Shown piece by piece: positions 46,784-60,476 of a DNA stretch of 64,000 nt. How positions within the stretch are numbered: the stretch's first letter is position 1; the number at the start of each line of letters is the position of its first letter. The notes beneath the pieces are model-generated. The model had not been told where the DNA came from. It saw nothing but the letters and a program-made list of their open reading frames with translations, and made no database searches. The stretch comes from Nyssa sinensis. Taxonomy: Eukaryota; Streptophyta; Magnoliopsida; Cornales; Nyssaceae. Location: assembly GCA_008638375.1 (NCBI GenBank), contig CM018041.1, positions 17,630,453-17,694,452 on the forward strand. Direction: 5' to 3'. A program made the translations under genes and the position numbers.

Positions 46784-47184
46784 CCTCTCTTTCTCTTCTT
46801 CCCCCTATCAATATACCCTCTATTTACCCCTGTTTCTACATATGAAATTGACAAATTGCAATAAGGACTGATTTGGGATGGACGATTTTGAATGAAAATG
46901 GGCTATAGTGGAAGTAAAATGACTTTATTACCCACAAATACCACATGTTGCTCACGTGTAGCTTTTCTGTCTATATTAGATGGATGAATTAGATGAAAGG
47001 ACTAAAATAAAGAAGGGGTAGACGTGGGAAGATAATATTGCAACAATTAGAAGAATAGAAACTAAATTTAAATCGAGCGTGAAGTATAGGGATGAAAAGT
47101 GTAATTTAACCAAAGTAATTGCAGACAACTCATTTTGTTACCCTTGATTAAGTAGTAGCAATTTGGTAATTATGCCAAGAAACC
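45764..47184. other. AT-rich DNA without supported gene
   Basis: A minus-strand frame of 73 codons at 46085-46306 has no recognisable domain. A CT microsatellite of about 38 bases is at 46743-46780 and a short AAAT run at 46323-46339. Confidence 0.45.
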
Positions 47185-47505
47185 TACTTCAAGTAGGACT
47201 CTTCCCAATAGAATCCTATTTCCATTAGGACTCCTCTTGACAGAGTCCTATTCCCGCTAGAACTCTCTTGCCAGAGTCCCAGTTCTATTAGGACTCATTT
47301 TGACAAAGTCTTATTCTTGTTACGACTCTTCTAACAAAGTCCTAGTCGAAGTAAGAATCTTCCCGATAAAGTCTCACTCCCATTAGGACTCCTTCTAATA
47401 AAGTCTTATTCCTGTTAGGACTCTCATGACAAAGTCCTAGTCCAAGTAAGACTCTTCCCGATAAAGTCCCACTCCCGTTATGACTTTTTCTCCCATCGGG
47501 GGGTG
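47185..47505. repeat. 32 bp minisatellite, about 10 units in a three-unit pattern
   Basis: Each unit ends in (A)AAGTC or AGAGTC and has (A/T)GGACTC or AAGACTC in the middle. Three variants alternate: one with 'caagtaagactcttcccgat', one with 'cccattaggactccttct' and one with 'ttcctgttaggactctc'. This gives a higher-order period of about 96 bp. Flanking 47500-47740 has three imperfect repeats of a 'ggg(c/t)attttggtaatttt' block. Confidence 0.85.
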
Positions 47506-47929
47506 TTTCAATAATTTTGCCCACTAAGGGCATTTTGGTAATTTTGGCACAATCCTATCCTCACTAGGACTTCCTAGTCACTTGAGGGGCATTTTTGTAA
47601 TTTTTATATCATTTTACCCACATAAGGGTATTTTGGTAATTTTAGCCCTTTGGGGACGAATTAGGATTAATTTGGTCTTTTCATATGTCTTGTGGTAATC
47701 TAGAGATTCTCCACCAAATTGGGGGCGTTTTGGTAATCTTGAGTGATAGTAGTCTATTTAGGCTTAATTAGGACTTTTCACTTTTAGCGTTTCTATAAAT
47801 CTGGTTGCTTGGTATTTCCTCAAATGGAGATACATTGAACCTAAACGTTTTTATTTTAGATTTTATTTTTTATTTAAATTCTATTTTTCTTTTATCTTAT
47901 TGGCTCTTGCATGTAGACATCAATTCTAT

Positions 47930-49015
47930 TGGTTCGTGCATTGTTATAATTATTTATTAATTCATTTAGTTAGGATAATCATTCTTATTTAATTAGATAA
48001 TTATCACTCAAGACATGATCCTAACCCTCCGTTTTAGGGTTTCATCTTAGATCCTTGGATCAAATCTCTATATTTTCCTATAAATAGAGCCCCTAGGCCA
48101 TCATTTTTAACGACGGACAGAAGGACGATTTGCATAGCCTTACGTTGTTAGTTAAATTCTAGAGTTCTCTCTACAAGAACTCTTCCTTTCCCGAGTCCAA
48201 AACCCCACCAAAGTGACAGCCTCTCTCTACAAAGCCAGTCAAAGTGATGCATTTCTGAACTGAAGAACAAATCGAAGATCTGCCAGACAGAAGCTTCCAA
48301 TCCAGACTTTCCTAGCCGAAGTGCTGCCCGACTACCACGACTGAATAAGGTACACTCTCAAACCCTTAATAGTTTTTTTTTTCTTTAGATCCGGTTGATC
48401 TCATCTCTTTTATCACTTTTGATAAAAAAAAATGGCATACAGGAGAACTACGTGACTCTAATTCCGCTCTTCTAAACAGAAATGCAGGAAGCCTTCAGGC
48501 TCGAGTTAGATTTATTTCCTATCTTTTCTATTATGTTTTTATTTCTGTACACTAGATTCTTTGTTATTTAGTTCTTTGGTACTCACATATCTTTTTTCCA
48601 GTTTTTTCATAACAAAATAGCCTTGCAAGTGAATATTTGAGGCCGATCCATTCGGATCAAGCGAGGTGGGTGCCTAATACCTTCCCACTCCTTACTTTAG
48701 CCCCCGAATCCATTTCTCTGGTGTTTATATTTTTTAGTGCTTTATCTTTGTTTTGATCTATGTCAAGGGATCTTTAGTATGTATTTAGGAATCAAGGCAA
48801 TGTAATTTATTTTTCATTCATTTCGATTTTTCTTTATATGTATTGTTCAATCTGTAACGGGTTTGCTTTATTCTTGCCCAAAAACAAGCTGGCGATTCCT
48901 CAATCTGAAGTCTCCCATAAGAGGCATTCCTTTCCACCTTAAGGGAAGGAGACAATCGGAATCCCTCTAAATCTATAAGAAAATGGATGACACACATTTT
49001 TCCTTTTTTTCGGTG
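47930..49015 (+). mobile_element. LTR-like block, probably Ty3/gypsy (Ogre/Tat type)
   Basis: A good TATA box (CCTATAAATAGAGCCCC at about 48077) is followed by a leader with 'gaggtgggtgcctaatacc' and 'ccttcccactcc' near 48660-48700. This 'gtgccta(a)taccttccc' block is known from Ogre/Tat-type LTR and leader regions. The block ends at a TTGGCGCCC primer-like site. Exact TG/CA ends were not found. Confidence 0.45.
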
Positions 49016-49028
49016 TTGGCGCCCAAAG
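49016..49028 (+). other. Possible primer-binding site TTGGCGCCCAAAG
   Basis: TGGCGCC is a frequent primer-site start in plant Ty3/gypsy elements. It follows the LTR-like block, but no coding region follows it. Confidence 0.35.
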
Positions 49029-49029
49029 T

Positions 49030-50247
49030 AATAATATGTTAATAATATTTCAGTGTTATTTTTAGCCAAAAAGTTAGCAGGTGATTTTCATATACCTAAG
49101 TGGTATTGCATCTACCGATTACTCTTCTCCTTTACCGATTAAATTGTTAAAATAATACCTACACCAAATAGTACTAATGCTACATTAAAAGTTACTAACT
49201 TGTAATAAATGGTATGAAAAACTTCAACGGTCTTCAAGCATGCAATTAATATGGTACCTATTACATTTAAAAAGTACCAACTTATGGTACCTAATTGCAA
49301 TTATAATATACCAAGTTACACTATAATGGTAACAATATGAAATAAATTATGAATTTACTAATGAATCTATATTGAGAATGAAGAATTTCAACAGTCTTCA
49401 AACATGCAATTAATGCAGTACCTAATTGCATTTAAATTATAGTACCCAATTGCATTTAAAAGGTAACAAATTATTCCGCAATGCTACCAATATGCAATAA
49501 ATCATGAATATACCGATGAGTCTACACTACAAACAAAGAATGTAGATTAATGCTACATGGAGACCCCAGAGTCCATTGGTTAGTGTTAACATACTAAGTG
49601 TTGCTTCTAAAGAATATCTACGTCAATAAAAGATGGTCAGGTTTGGCCATATGAAGATAGTAACACACTTATAGTGAAATGGCAATAATCTGAACACACA
49701 AGACGTAACCAAATGGGATGAAGATGTCCTTGAGTGCAAAAACACATGGGATGAAGAAATCCTTCCTGAGCGATTTAAATGGACTAGTACTCATCCTATG
49801 CATTGGAAGCAAATGACTAAGAGAAATTGAAGGCATGCTGGTGTTATGAAGCTTGGAGTACTAAAGACAGAGAGCTAGTAGAAATCTTTCCTTGCTACTC
49901 GTCCTATACAAGAAAGTTTTGAAGACATAACATAAATGATCAAATCTTTCTTGATAGATTTAAATGGCCTCGACATGATGCTCACAAAGGCAAATAAAAC
50001 ATCATCAAGTTGAGGGCTTTAATTTTCTACTAAGTAACTTGGTAACAAAGAAGCAAATGAGGAGATTGAAGTTCAAGGATTTAATTTTATGTTAAGAAAT
50101 TAACTTGGTGACAAAGAAACAAATAAGGGGATTAAAGTTGAACAAGTAACTTGGTGATAGATAATCTCATGTATTTTGTGATAGAATGCTTTTTGGGAAA
50201 ATGTTAGGAAGGGATTGTTTTCCAAGTTGAGTTGGAGGGTTTTTTTT
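49030..50247. other. Degenerate direct repeats, no gene
   Basis: A ~190 bp block around 'cttcaagcatgcaattaat' (49221) recurs near 49393. A 'taacttggt(a/g)acaaag' unit occurs three times between 50033 and 50160. No protein homology was seen. Confidence 0.45.
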
Positions 50248-50799
50248 TGTCACGTCCCAAAACCCAGCCTATGTGGATTAGGGGTCTGTGATCCGCCACC
50301 AAGGCCTTTCCAGGATCAAACCATCTTTCTAACTATATATTGATCAAACGCAGCGGAATAATTTTTTTATTTTTCACATTCATAAAGTAAACCATATAAC
50401 TTGGTCAGTCATTTCAACCATTGTCTCCAAATAATATAGTTTTCATAACATAATGCGATAGTGAATAGCTTTAAAATTACACAACTGAACTAGTTTGATA
50501 ACAACAAATTTGAATTCACATAGTAAAAAATCATCTAATCCATCTTCATTTAAAGATCCATCAAAATAACTCATTTCCTCACTTAATCACTCAATCTGCA
50601 TTGCCTAAAACGAGTTTGTCTAACTCTTGCTTGAAAACATGGTAAACATCTATAATAAACTCGATAGCGCCGTGAGAATTTCATAACATGCCAAGGGTTT
50701 CAAAACTACTATGCAGTTCTATACTGAAATGTCTATATTCATTTAGAAATAGAATACATCATATCCAAGTCTATTATTAAAAAACAAAACATAAGAGTT

Positions 50800-51215
50800 C
50801 AATGAATAGTATCAAATTTATTTTCTATAGTTCTTAGTTCAATCATAGTCATAATTTAATAATCAATATCATAGTTCAATCATAATCATAGTTTAATAAT
50901 CAATATCATAGTTCAATCGTAGTCATAGTTCAATAACAAAGTTTGATAACAGTATCTTAGTTCAATAGTCAATAACATAGTTAAATCTTAATCATAGTTC
51001 AAAACATGGTTCGATAAACAAAATCATAGTTCAGTAGTCAATATCATAGTTCAATCTTAGCCGTAGTTCAATAATCAATATCATAGTTTAATATCGTAGT
51101 TTGATAAACAATATCATAGTTCGATAGTCAATATCATAGTTCAATCATAGTCATAGTTCAATAATCAATATCATAGTTTGATAATTCTTAGTTCAATGGT
51201 TCATAGTTTAATCAT
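50800..51215. repeat. ~20 bp minisatellite, many diverged units
   Basis: Units of the type ATAGTTCAAT(A/C)(A/G)T(A/C)A are repeated about twenty times with substitutions and small gaps. Confidence 0.85.
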
Positions 51216-52306
51216 GGTTCATATTCGATATTCACAAGGGTTCAAGCACATAAATTCCTTTTCTATGGTCAGCAAATTAGAACCTCGCTAATTGAAATCG
51301 ATATTCAATGAAACTACTTCGATAATGTCATTATGTACGGCTTGTCACCAATATACCTCGTGGTTAGGATTCGATAAAGTCATAATCTATTCAATAATGA
51401 CCATACATAGAAGATTGGTCCATTTAAAACATCAAAATCATATCCAAAATCAATAATCATCAATCATAAGCTCAGTTATCCAAATAAGAGTTCTGTATCT
51501 AGTATTTAGTCAAACAATTCAAATATCGGTAAGAAACCGTATAGTATTTTGAGTATCTCATAAAATATTTTCTTAAAGCAAAAAGAAGACAATATAGATA
51601 TCGATGAATCGTTTAAAATATAAATTGGGTACAATGTATCTGTTATCAAAAGTCATAAAGAAAATGACAATATATATCGATAAGTCATTCAAAACGATAT
51701 TAAGTGAAAGACATCTATTATCAAAGTCATAAAGGAATTCAATTTTTATATCTATAATAAAATCTACCTTAAACATGGCATGAAATACTCACCTGAAGTC
51801 CAAAAATCTTATGCCAAAATCCTTTCCTTAGTCGAAGATCCTATGACACAATTCAAGATCTTATTAAGCACTTATTTAAAGTGTTACGTAATTTAATTGT
51901 TGACTTAGAGCTCTTTCAAGTCCAATTACACTCTTCTAGTAGCTTTATTATATCTTAAAGACGTATTGATCATTTTTTAGTTCATTATCGGGTCTTGTTT
52001 TCCTTAAAAAGATATCATTGTTAGGTTTGGAGTGTCGAAAAAAATCAATTTAGGCTTTTTCGAATCTTAATTTGCAAACCTATAGCTTATATTAAGCTTA
52101 GGGCCATTTTCGTAACTTTACACTTTCACGTGTCTTATTTTTGGGTGCTTCGTTTGCTAAAATGGACTCTACTGTTGAGTCTGGAATGTCAAAGAAAGTC
52201 AGAATAGACGCTCTCTGACATTTAATTGCCTTTTGTGTTACTAATGGCATATTAGTAATTTTTATATTTCACATATCTATATTTTTGGGACTTCGTTTCG
52301 TAAAAT

Positions 52307-52325
52307 GGACCCCACTATTGGGTCC
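52307..52325. other. Hairpin module with GGACCC/GGGTCC stem
   Basis: A perfect 6 bp stem around a 7-base loop. Compared with GGACTC/GAGTCC at 746 and 15827, pair 5 is C-G instead of T-A on both sides of the stem. A sister copy at 52164-52182 has GGACTC/GAGTCT, with one G-T wobble. Confidence 0.55.
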
Positions 52326-54372
52326 AGAATGTCAAAAAATGTTAAGGTAGGTATTTTCAAATTCATGAGGGTTCAAGTGGTAGCTTAATTAATCATTTAG
52401 GATACGATTGAAATTATTTCCTTTTTCTGTTCATATTTTTTTAGGATCTGATTTCATAAATCAAACTCCGCCATTAAGTTCGAAATGCCCAAAAACATTG
52501 GATTAGGCTCTTCTTGCACTTTAATCGGCCTTCATTTGGCCAATTTTTGGCTCAAGGGCATTTTGGTAATTTTCTTAATTTAAAAAGGATTTACAATTAT
52601 TTTTTTTGGGAATACTTATAATTAACATGAAGTTCTAGGGGTTAAAATAGAATTTTAGAAAAGAAGGGTTCAAAATCGTCTGGTCCAGTTTAGAATTAAG
52701 TGAACCGGTTCAAAAGGCCCAAAAACTAACCAGTTCAATTGGTTGCTGTGTCATGCTGACGTTGTGATGATGTCAATCCATTTTATTTTTTATATTTTTT
52801 AAACGCTCAAAATGACATTGTTTCTATTTAAACCCTAACCCATTTAAAACAATCGATCATGACCCAACCTGAAACCTGACCCCGAACAGGGGTTGTTGTC
52901 CATCGTATTCACCCTCAAGAGGTTACTGTAGCTACATAACCCTAGAAACTTGCAGGTCTATTTCATGATGTATTTGTTGTGATTTCTTCTTGTTTTCAGT
53001 TCGAATCTTCTTCTGGAAGTTAAAGAAAGGTTTTAGCGTTGATTTTATGGATTGAAGTGGATCAAAATGTTGGTTCATGGTCGATCTGAATAATTTTTCT
53101 ATAAATGCCCATATTTGCACCAAAATCAATTGGGTTTGGTCTATGATTACCTTAACGCTACGGAGCTTCAAACCATGTTCCAAAAATAAGGTTTGAAGCT
53201 TAGTTGGTAAGGTTGGCTTGTGAACCCGTGACCTGCAACTCCAAACTTCTCACTCTTCTTTGATCTTTTGGGGTTATCTTATGGGTTTGGAGTCCTCGTA
53301 GTCCCTAGTTTAGTCCCCATGTCGTGGAAACCTCTTTGGTTTTAGTCGGTTCAAACCTATTTTAGAGGTTCAATCCATGGAAATTTGTTTGATTTTTCAT
53401 GGTTTCTGGGTCGTTCCACCATCATCTAAGCTTCTAAGCTATTGTCATTTAACATTAAAGCTCACATATGCTTTCTAAATAGATTAAACTGAAGTTAAAT
53501 TCAAAAAGTTTTAGAGATAAGCTTACATGCTTCACTCTCTCTCTCTCTCTCTCTCTTTGGGTTTTTTTCTTTGTCACAATCCTATTCCTTTCCTCCATTT
53601 TCTCCCTTTTGATCTAGTTACAACATTCTCATATCTAGGCATGTAAGCCTATTCTCCCTTATTCTTCTTCTCTCTCTAACTGAAATGGTCTTGTTTTCAT
53701 ACACAAAACTTCTCATGCAAGTTTGAGCTTTCTTCTCCTTTTAGGCATGCTATCTCATGAGCTGACATGCATCATGAGGTTTTGGTGCATCAATTTCCAT
53801 TAGGTAAGAGACAGGAGGAATGGGGTGATGACACATCATAGTTTTAGAACTCTTCCCTATTAATTATACTTTATGTATATATCTTTTGGTTATTATAGAA
53901 CACAATTGTTGATAGCCTAGTGGGTTTACACTTTGGGTATGTGTCTCTATGGTTCAAGATGTTGGGTTCAATTCCTTGGGCCAACCTTTTTGGTCTATAT
54001 TCTACTTTTCTTCTTTTTTTATTGTATTGGTAGAGAATTTACACTTTTATTTAATATTTTATTCATTGAGTATACTTAATTTGCATATTTCTTAATTACT
54101 TGGTGGTACTTTATGTTTATGAAGATTTCTCTTTTCGTGTAGTTAAGTTAATTAGATATGATTATCTATAATGCTAGCTTTAAACATTTAGGCTTAATAT
54201 TTATGTATCGCGTTAATAATTTCATTGTTGTTTTTCATACTAATTTCTTTTATCTTAATTCGCACAAGAATTATCATTGCGACATTATTGTCATAGTCTA
54301 ATTGTACACTAATGTTCTCTTAAAGCTTACTAAAAATTCTTAATTATCTAGTAATTAGGTCGAGATATTACA

Positions 54373-55982
54373 TTTTTGAGGTGTACAAGTTTTTTTAAAT
54401 TTTAAGAAGAAAAAAAATATTTTTTGGTAAAATGTTAGGAGGGATTTTTTTTTCAACCTCTTGAATTTTCCATTTTCATAATTTCTATCACAGATCTAGG
54501 TGGAGGGATTTTTTGGGGTTCTACATCAAAATTCAAAGCGAGAGCTTGAAGAAAATTGGCAATTTTCACACGAATCAAGAGAAGCTTGGAGATTTTGCTT
54601 GAAAATCAATATTAAAAGGTAAGAAGTCTAACATTGGGTCGAGAAGATAATGTCTCGGGCATATTCATACATTCACATGGGTGCACTTGTTATTTCATAC
54701 ATTTCAATGCGTTAATGTGTTTCAAACCAAATGAAATCCATTATAACTCCATTATCTTGATTATTTTTCTTCATCTTCTCACTTATTATAGAATCTTGTC
54801 TATTCGATGAAATGCATATATAGGAAATCTTAATGCTATTGATCTTCTTATTTGACATATTGATGCCTTATTGAATGTATATTATGGAATATATCATGTT
54901 TATAAAGATTCTTTTGTCATGACCCTTTTACTCTATTGAGATGGAGATGGTGCCTCCCTCTGACTCTGAGCCGTAACTCGCGCAGAGTCATTTTGGGGCT
55001 GATATCAGAGTAAGGCCGATCCTTTTGTTGTTTCCTTGTTATACACTTAATTTATTGTGTGCTTGTTGTCTTGATACAATTGTTATTTAGCTTATGTGTA
55101 TGCATGGTGTATGCATGATTTATAACATTGTTCACCACTACAAAAATACATGTATACACATTTCACTATTATGTTTCCCCTTTATTTAGGCTCCACTACT
55201 ATGGTTGTTGTACTAACCCCTACTAAATGTAGGAAATGGCAATGAGTCAGCCATGGGTTGACATTTGATGGATACTTTCATTTTTATACAATCTTTTGAA
55301 GACCATGGAAGCAATGCCTATTTTATTTTGAGATCCACTACCCTTGATCTCTCTTTTATAGCTATTGATAAATGGTATGTGACATTTTCTTTGTAATTAC
55401 TCCTAACCTTGGACAAATGTAATCAACTACAATGATAATCATGTTTTGATATCATGTTGTTGGAAATAATGTTTGTCTGACTCACATCGTGAATCAACAC
55501 GATGAATATGAGAAATGTGTAGGTCTATGAGTTCTTTATTAATGTGTAAGGAAGTTTTGATACAAGAAAAACTGTAGTGTTGATGTGTGAAATATAGTGT
55601 AAAATCATGTACAAAAATATGGAATAGTTGAGAGTACTAAAGGAAGCAAAAACTGTTGGGTTCATAACTACAGTAGAAGCGATTTTAAATATCAATTTGG
55701 ATCTTTTTCTTTACATAAATCATACAATCTTGAAAAGATGGTTAGAATTACCTTGTTCTTGAAAATCTTTATTGTTGAAGAATCCTTCTTAAAGAGATTG
55801 ATGTTCTAGGTCTTTTCCTTTTTTTCCTCTATGCAAGCTGTACACCAAAGAAGAGAATAGGCTCATCTTTTACCCTCTCATAGGAAAAAGTATTTTAACT
55901 TGTGTATGGTTATCCCCTTTATAGCACATATTTATAGGAGTTTGTAAAATTAGGACAAAATGAGGAATTTAGGGTCCCACCA
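54373..55982 (+). mobile_element. Family E-like LTR remnant
   Basis: The block at 55215-55345 (a 'taacccctacta(a)atg(t/c)a(a)g' stretch, 'tttgaagacca' and a following 'gggatg/gagatc' region) aligns with 29200-29350 of the family E solo LTR. It is the host of the LTR at 50248-54372. Ends could not be placed. CACTACAAAAATACATG at 55134 resembles a CACTA terminus but has no partner. Confidence 0.4.
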
Positions 55983-56244
55983 TGTAGAGATTTGAAAAAA
56001 ATAATTTGGAATAAATTTTTTTTTTTAAATATGAATATGTGTGTAAGTATGAAATGTGCATTATGAATGTATGCATGTACATGTATATATATATAATGTA
56101 TGGTATATATGCATGTGTAGTAAATTGTATATGTATATATACTAAGGGGGAGTGGGAGACACTAGGCAAGTGTGTATGTGTGTGGCATCGGCTGTGTGTG
56201 TGTGGGTATGCTGCTGCTGTGTGTGTGTAATATAATATACATAT

Positions 56245-56280
<36 letters not shown>

Positions 56281-56299
56281 ACCGAAGAAGCAAGCAAGC
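55983..56299 (+). mobile_element. Family N solo LTR, 5' part (host of nested LTR), TSD CACCA
   Basis: It starts TGTAGAGATTTG at 55983, preceded by CACCA (55978-55982). The LTR resumes at 60482 and ends at 63756, followed by CACCA (63757-63761), a perfect 5 bp duplication. Without the insert the LTR is about 3.59 kb. The AT run at 56240-56273 corresponds to the AT run upstream of the palindrome in the other family N LTRs. Confidence 0.88.
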
Positions 56300-56622
56300 T
56301 GTCACGCCCCGAATTTCTGACCGAAACCCGAGGTGCGACTGACGAGCAGAAAGTAAACAAAATGAAAGGTAATTAATTTGATTTACAAATTTACGACAAA
56401 TTAGATAAGAGTTCTTTAATTTTCATAAAATTTCGGCAGAACCTCCTCTGTTTTTCGAGCCTTTTTCCCCCTGATAATCACAATACATTACATATATATA
56501 AACACATCACAATCCATCCTCACTCGATGGCCACAACTTTATCAAAATTAAATATACATCGCCTACTTATACAACCGAAGACAATTAAATAAATACACAC
56601 GTACATACGTTCACTTCAGTCA

Positions 56623-56655
<33 letters not shown>

Positions 56656-59600
56656 CATGTCTTTGGGCTTAAGCCCGTACATCATAACACATGCCTCACG
56701 GGCCAAATATCCTTCTAAGTTCGGGTCTCCTCCGCTCTGTGAGACTTCCTCAAGTCTCAGGTGCCTGGAGTGTCATCTGAAAAATGTTGCCCACGAATGG
56801 GTCAGCTCAACTGCTGGCATGATACAATGCTAATGCAAGGAACAAAATGTAAGGCGTGGCATGTGCAAGTGTACATTTATCTCTATATGCCTTCTAAATC
56901 ATCTATGCATGGCAATAATAACAATCCACATGCCTTCCACATCATCTATGCAATATAACGACAATAATCCGCATGCTTTCCAAATCATGCATACCACGTA
57001 ATGGTAATGAATCCATATGCCATCCAATTGTCCATGCAATGTAATGACAATGCACATGAACCACCCACACAACTCTATGCCACATGACAATGCATATGAA
57101 ATACTCACACAACTCTATGCCACATCCATGTCCACTCTATGCATGTCATGTCAACACCATGCATGTCATGTCTCGGTTTACGGATCGCTCCCGATGGGTA
57201 GCCGAGTAACCAACACCTGTTCACGGATCGCTCCCGTTGGGTAGCAGGCACCAATGCAATGGCCGATTTTGGGTTTTTCACCACAGGATCTACACCCTCA
57301 TAATGCATAGCACCTCGTGCTCACCCACCCTATGTCACCAATGAATCACACTATGCCAAATGCCATGATTCCACCATGCAATGCCACAATCTTAATAAAA
57401 CATTTCTTGCCAACACATGCAGTATACTTTAAATAATGCAACAGATTTAAAGCAACAATATCATTTGAATCTCAAAACTTCTTCCACAAGCCTGTATGCC
57501 ATGAACAGTTAAATTAAATACATGCTCGATTTACACAGTCACAATCTCAACAATTCACAAAGAACACATAACTCCATAAAGCACCAATACATCAAACCAT
57601 CACACCTTCCCAAACATATGATATAGCAACACGAATGTAAGCCAAAACATAATAATCCAAACTCAGAAGTACGATCCATCTTCACTATAGCAACAAATTA
57701 TAAAACAATTCAAAGCACATATCAGAGTACATAAGTTATCAATTTTAGGTTCTTCAAGCAGTTATATTCTACGTGATTCCCTAATCATCAAATCAACACA
57801 CGTACAAATCAATCAACATGCAAATCATTCCTAAACTTACTCCTATTCCTTACTTAGCAAAATATCATACCTGATAGGGTTGGTCACAACCCTAGTAAGT
57901 TGTGTCCACTATGCAGTCCAACCAATCAGTGAACAACTCAGTCCTCCTACTGTGTCGGTCTAGGAAGTCAAGTCGCCTTCTCCTTCCCCTTCAGAGTTCC
58001 TAAAATTCACAAATTATATCTCGATATGTTACTCTATGACATTATGCTATTCATCAAATTTCATGTCTCTTTATGATTGGTATCTCTTTTACTCAAACCA
58101 ACTTTACCATTGAATCCGGGATGCCGAACAAAATCGATCTAGGTTTTCATGGAATTTAATTTGGACATTTGTACTAGCAAGGGCGAAACGGTCATTTTAG
58201 TGTTCCTATGGGTCTTTTATTTTTCGGAACCTCGCCTCGCAAAACAAACCTCACCATTGGATTCAGAATGCCCGACACACAAAGAAAACACTAATGACTT
58301 GTTTATTTTGGACTCCGGGTCATTTCGACACATTTAATTAAATTAATTTAATTAACTTGCAAATAATATATATATATATATATATGCACAACAGATACCA
58401 CGGCTAGTGTTAAATCATTGCATTTAGACCTCACGTCTAATATAAATTTTATGTTTCCTACTTTACTAATTCCTCACAACCACTACAAGGTAGACCTGCT
58501 ACTTAAACAATTAAGACTTATCTTGGTCCAAGCGAGATGTGTGTATTCAATGCTACAAATAGTGTAGTTCAAAATCAAGACATATGTTTGGCTAACCCAA
58601 CTATATTAGTTCAGTACCAGCACAATGAAATGGAGGAAAATTAGCAGAACGTGCACTTGTTCTCCTAGGTATATTTCAAAATATTCAGAGCACAACTCAA
58701 GAACTCAGACCTCTTACAGCATACAGGTGATTACTACTGAAATTTTAGAAATCATCGTTGCTGTCAATTTGTAATTAGATGATATAGACTCCAACCAACA
58801 GAAATTAAAATTAACAGCAGTTAATCGCTGTTGAAGGTAACCAATTCTGGACAGTTGCGTGTGGGAAAAATTGGTAGTTAGAAAATTCAAATTGTTGCAC
58901 ATCAATTGGTGAACCTATTGATAAAATGGAAGAGAGAATGGCGCAGGGCAGAAGCAGTTTCTGCCATAGTAAAATAGTCGTTCGGGACAATTTCTCCAAT
59001 CAAAGACTTACACTGAATTCATATATAGTAAATACATATAATCTGCAACGACAACGTTACCTCAGCATTTCTTTATATTAGTTATGACTGAACAGATTGT
59101 GGATTTCCTAAGCCGCAGCAGTGGGTAATAGGTTTGAGTTTAAATTAGACCTTGGTAATCATATAAAAGCAGTCCACTACTGGGACGTAATCAGGGAATT
59201 TCCATGATAGATTCAGTTCAGATCAGCTCACCGTTTGGGCGTGATCTGATTCTGAACTTCTGTACAACACTATATCTTCACACATCTCCACATATAATTT
59301 TACTAATTTAATCTCATGCTATATAAAGAATTCCATAGGCAGAATAATAATCAATCCATCATCAGTAGTTACAAGGACTGGGCACCATTTAAATAATTAG
59401 GAAAGAACACATGAAAATCCTTTAATATTGTTACAAACAGAATCTACGATCAGAATTGGGAGTTCTGCCCCAATAAAGCTTTTCGTTATTTATTTAAAAC
59501 TCAAATCAAATAAGATGACAAAGACAGCCATATAAATAAGCGAATCATCACAGCTTACCGTGATTGAATCAGAGAGAGAGAGACAGATCAAGGCCGTGAA

Positions 59601-60476
59601 GTTTTGGAACCTAACATCCTCCGAATTCAATTCCGGCCCCAAGAAACCCCTACAATATCCATCCAACGCCACAGCCCAATCGTTCCAATACTTCTCCAAA
59701 CACCCATCGTTCAGCCGCACGATCTATCTTCAGCCAGATCCCACTTACAACACCATCACTGAACCCCCGTCGCAGCTACTGCCCGATCTCTCTACCCCGG
59801 TGTGCTGCCTACAACTGCACATCAGATCTTGAAACATCAGCTTCACTCAACTTGAAGCTCACTCACTGCTGGATCGATGCAACGGCTGCGACAGATTTTT
59901 ATGACAGCCTCCAATCATCAACATCCCTCACGAAATCCTCCAACTCAGTGCCATCTCCACTGTTTCAATCTATCACTCAGTTTCTCTCTTTTCTCTCTTT
60001 CTCTTTTCTCCATTTTTCTACTCCACCGCCCCCACCTTATATCGGTTTCTTCCCCCCTTCTCAATTTCTCTCCAGCTTGCACCGCCACAACACAAGTACA
60101 CACATTTTTTTTTTCACAATATATATAAATGGCCTTCCTGTTGCCACGTTACACAAACACACATATACATATATGCATACAATATTTCCTGCTTCTTTAT
60201 TCTACTTTAAACACACACCATATATATATATACACTTGAGATAGTATATATATATATATATATATTATATTATAATAAATAATTTATAACCACACATCAC
60301 ACATGCATCACTCATACACATTATTTCACTTTGTTTTATTATGTTTTATTTCGTTTGTTTTATTATTATTATCATCATTATTATCATTTAAAATAAATTA
60401 AAAGCAATTAAAAATTTAAGAAATTCAATTAGTGCTCCTAAAAAAAAAAATCATTCTAAATTTTCAAGTCTTTACA
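56300..60476 (-). mobile_element. Family N solo LTR (4.18 kb) nested in another family N LTR, TSD CAAGC
   Basis: On the plus strand it runs from TGTCACGCCCCGAATTTC to CAAGTCTTTACA. CAAGC occurs at 56295-56299 and 60477-60481. It shares with 32289-35811 the 'cttaagcccg' block, the 'gtggcatgtgcaagtgtac' block, VNTR cores and the module region near 58090-58280. The stretch 58380-59830 differs from the other copies and makes it longer. It lies opposite in strand to its host LTR, so the two could pair as a long inverted repeat. Confidence 0.9.
57174..57262. repeat. VNTR site with two ~47 bp units
   Basis: Two units share ACGGATCGCTCCCG and GGGTAGC. They lie where the other family N LTRs have the 50 bp or 45 bp arrays. 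Confidence 0.8.

Larger units (their letters stand above)
50248..54372 (-). mobile_element. Family D solo LTR (4.1 kb), flanks TTTTT
   Basis: On the minus strand it begins TGTAATATCTCGACC and ends TTTGGGACGTGACA. TTTTT flanks both sides, which fits a 5 bp target duplication but is low complexity and so weaker evidence than elsewhere. No primer site, gag or pol lies inside. It carries the GGAC...GTCC modules at 52164 and 52307, and a private minisatellite at 50800-51215. It is inserted in family E-like LTR sequence that resumes at 54373. Confidence 0.75.

Noticed and set aside
55134..55150. CACTACAAAAATACATG as a CACTA transposon end
   Set aside because: No partner terminus and no subterminal motif cluster, unlike 17400-17741.
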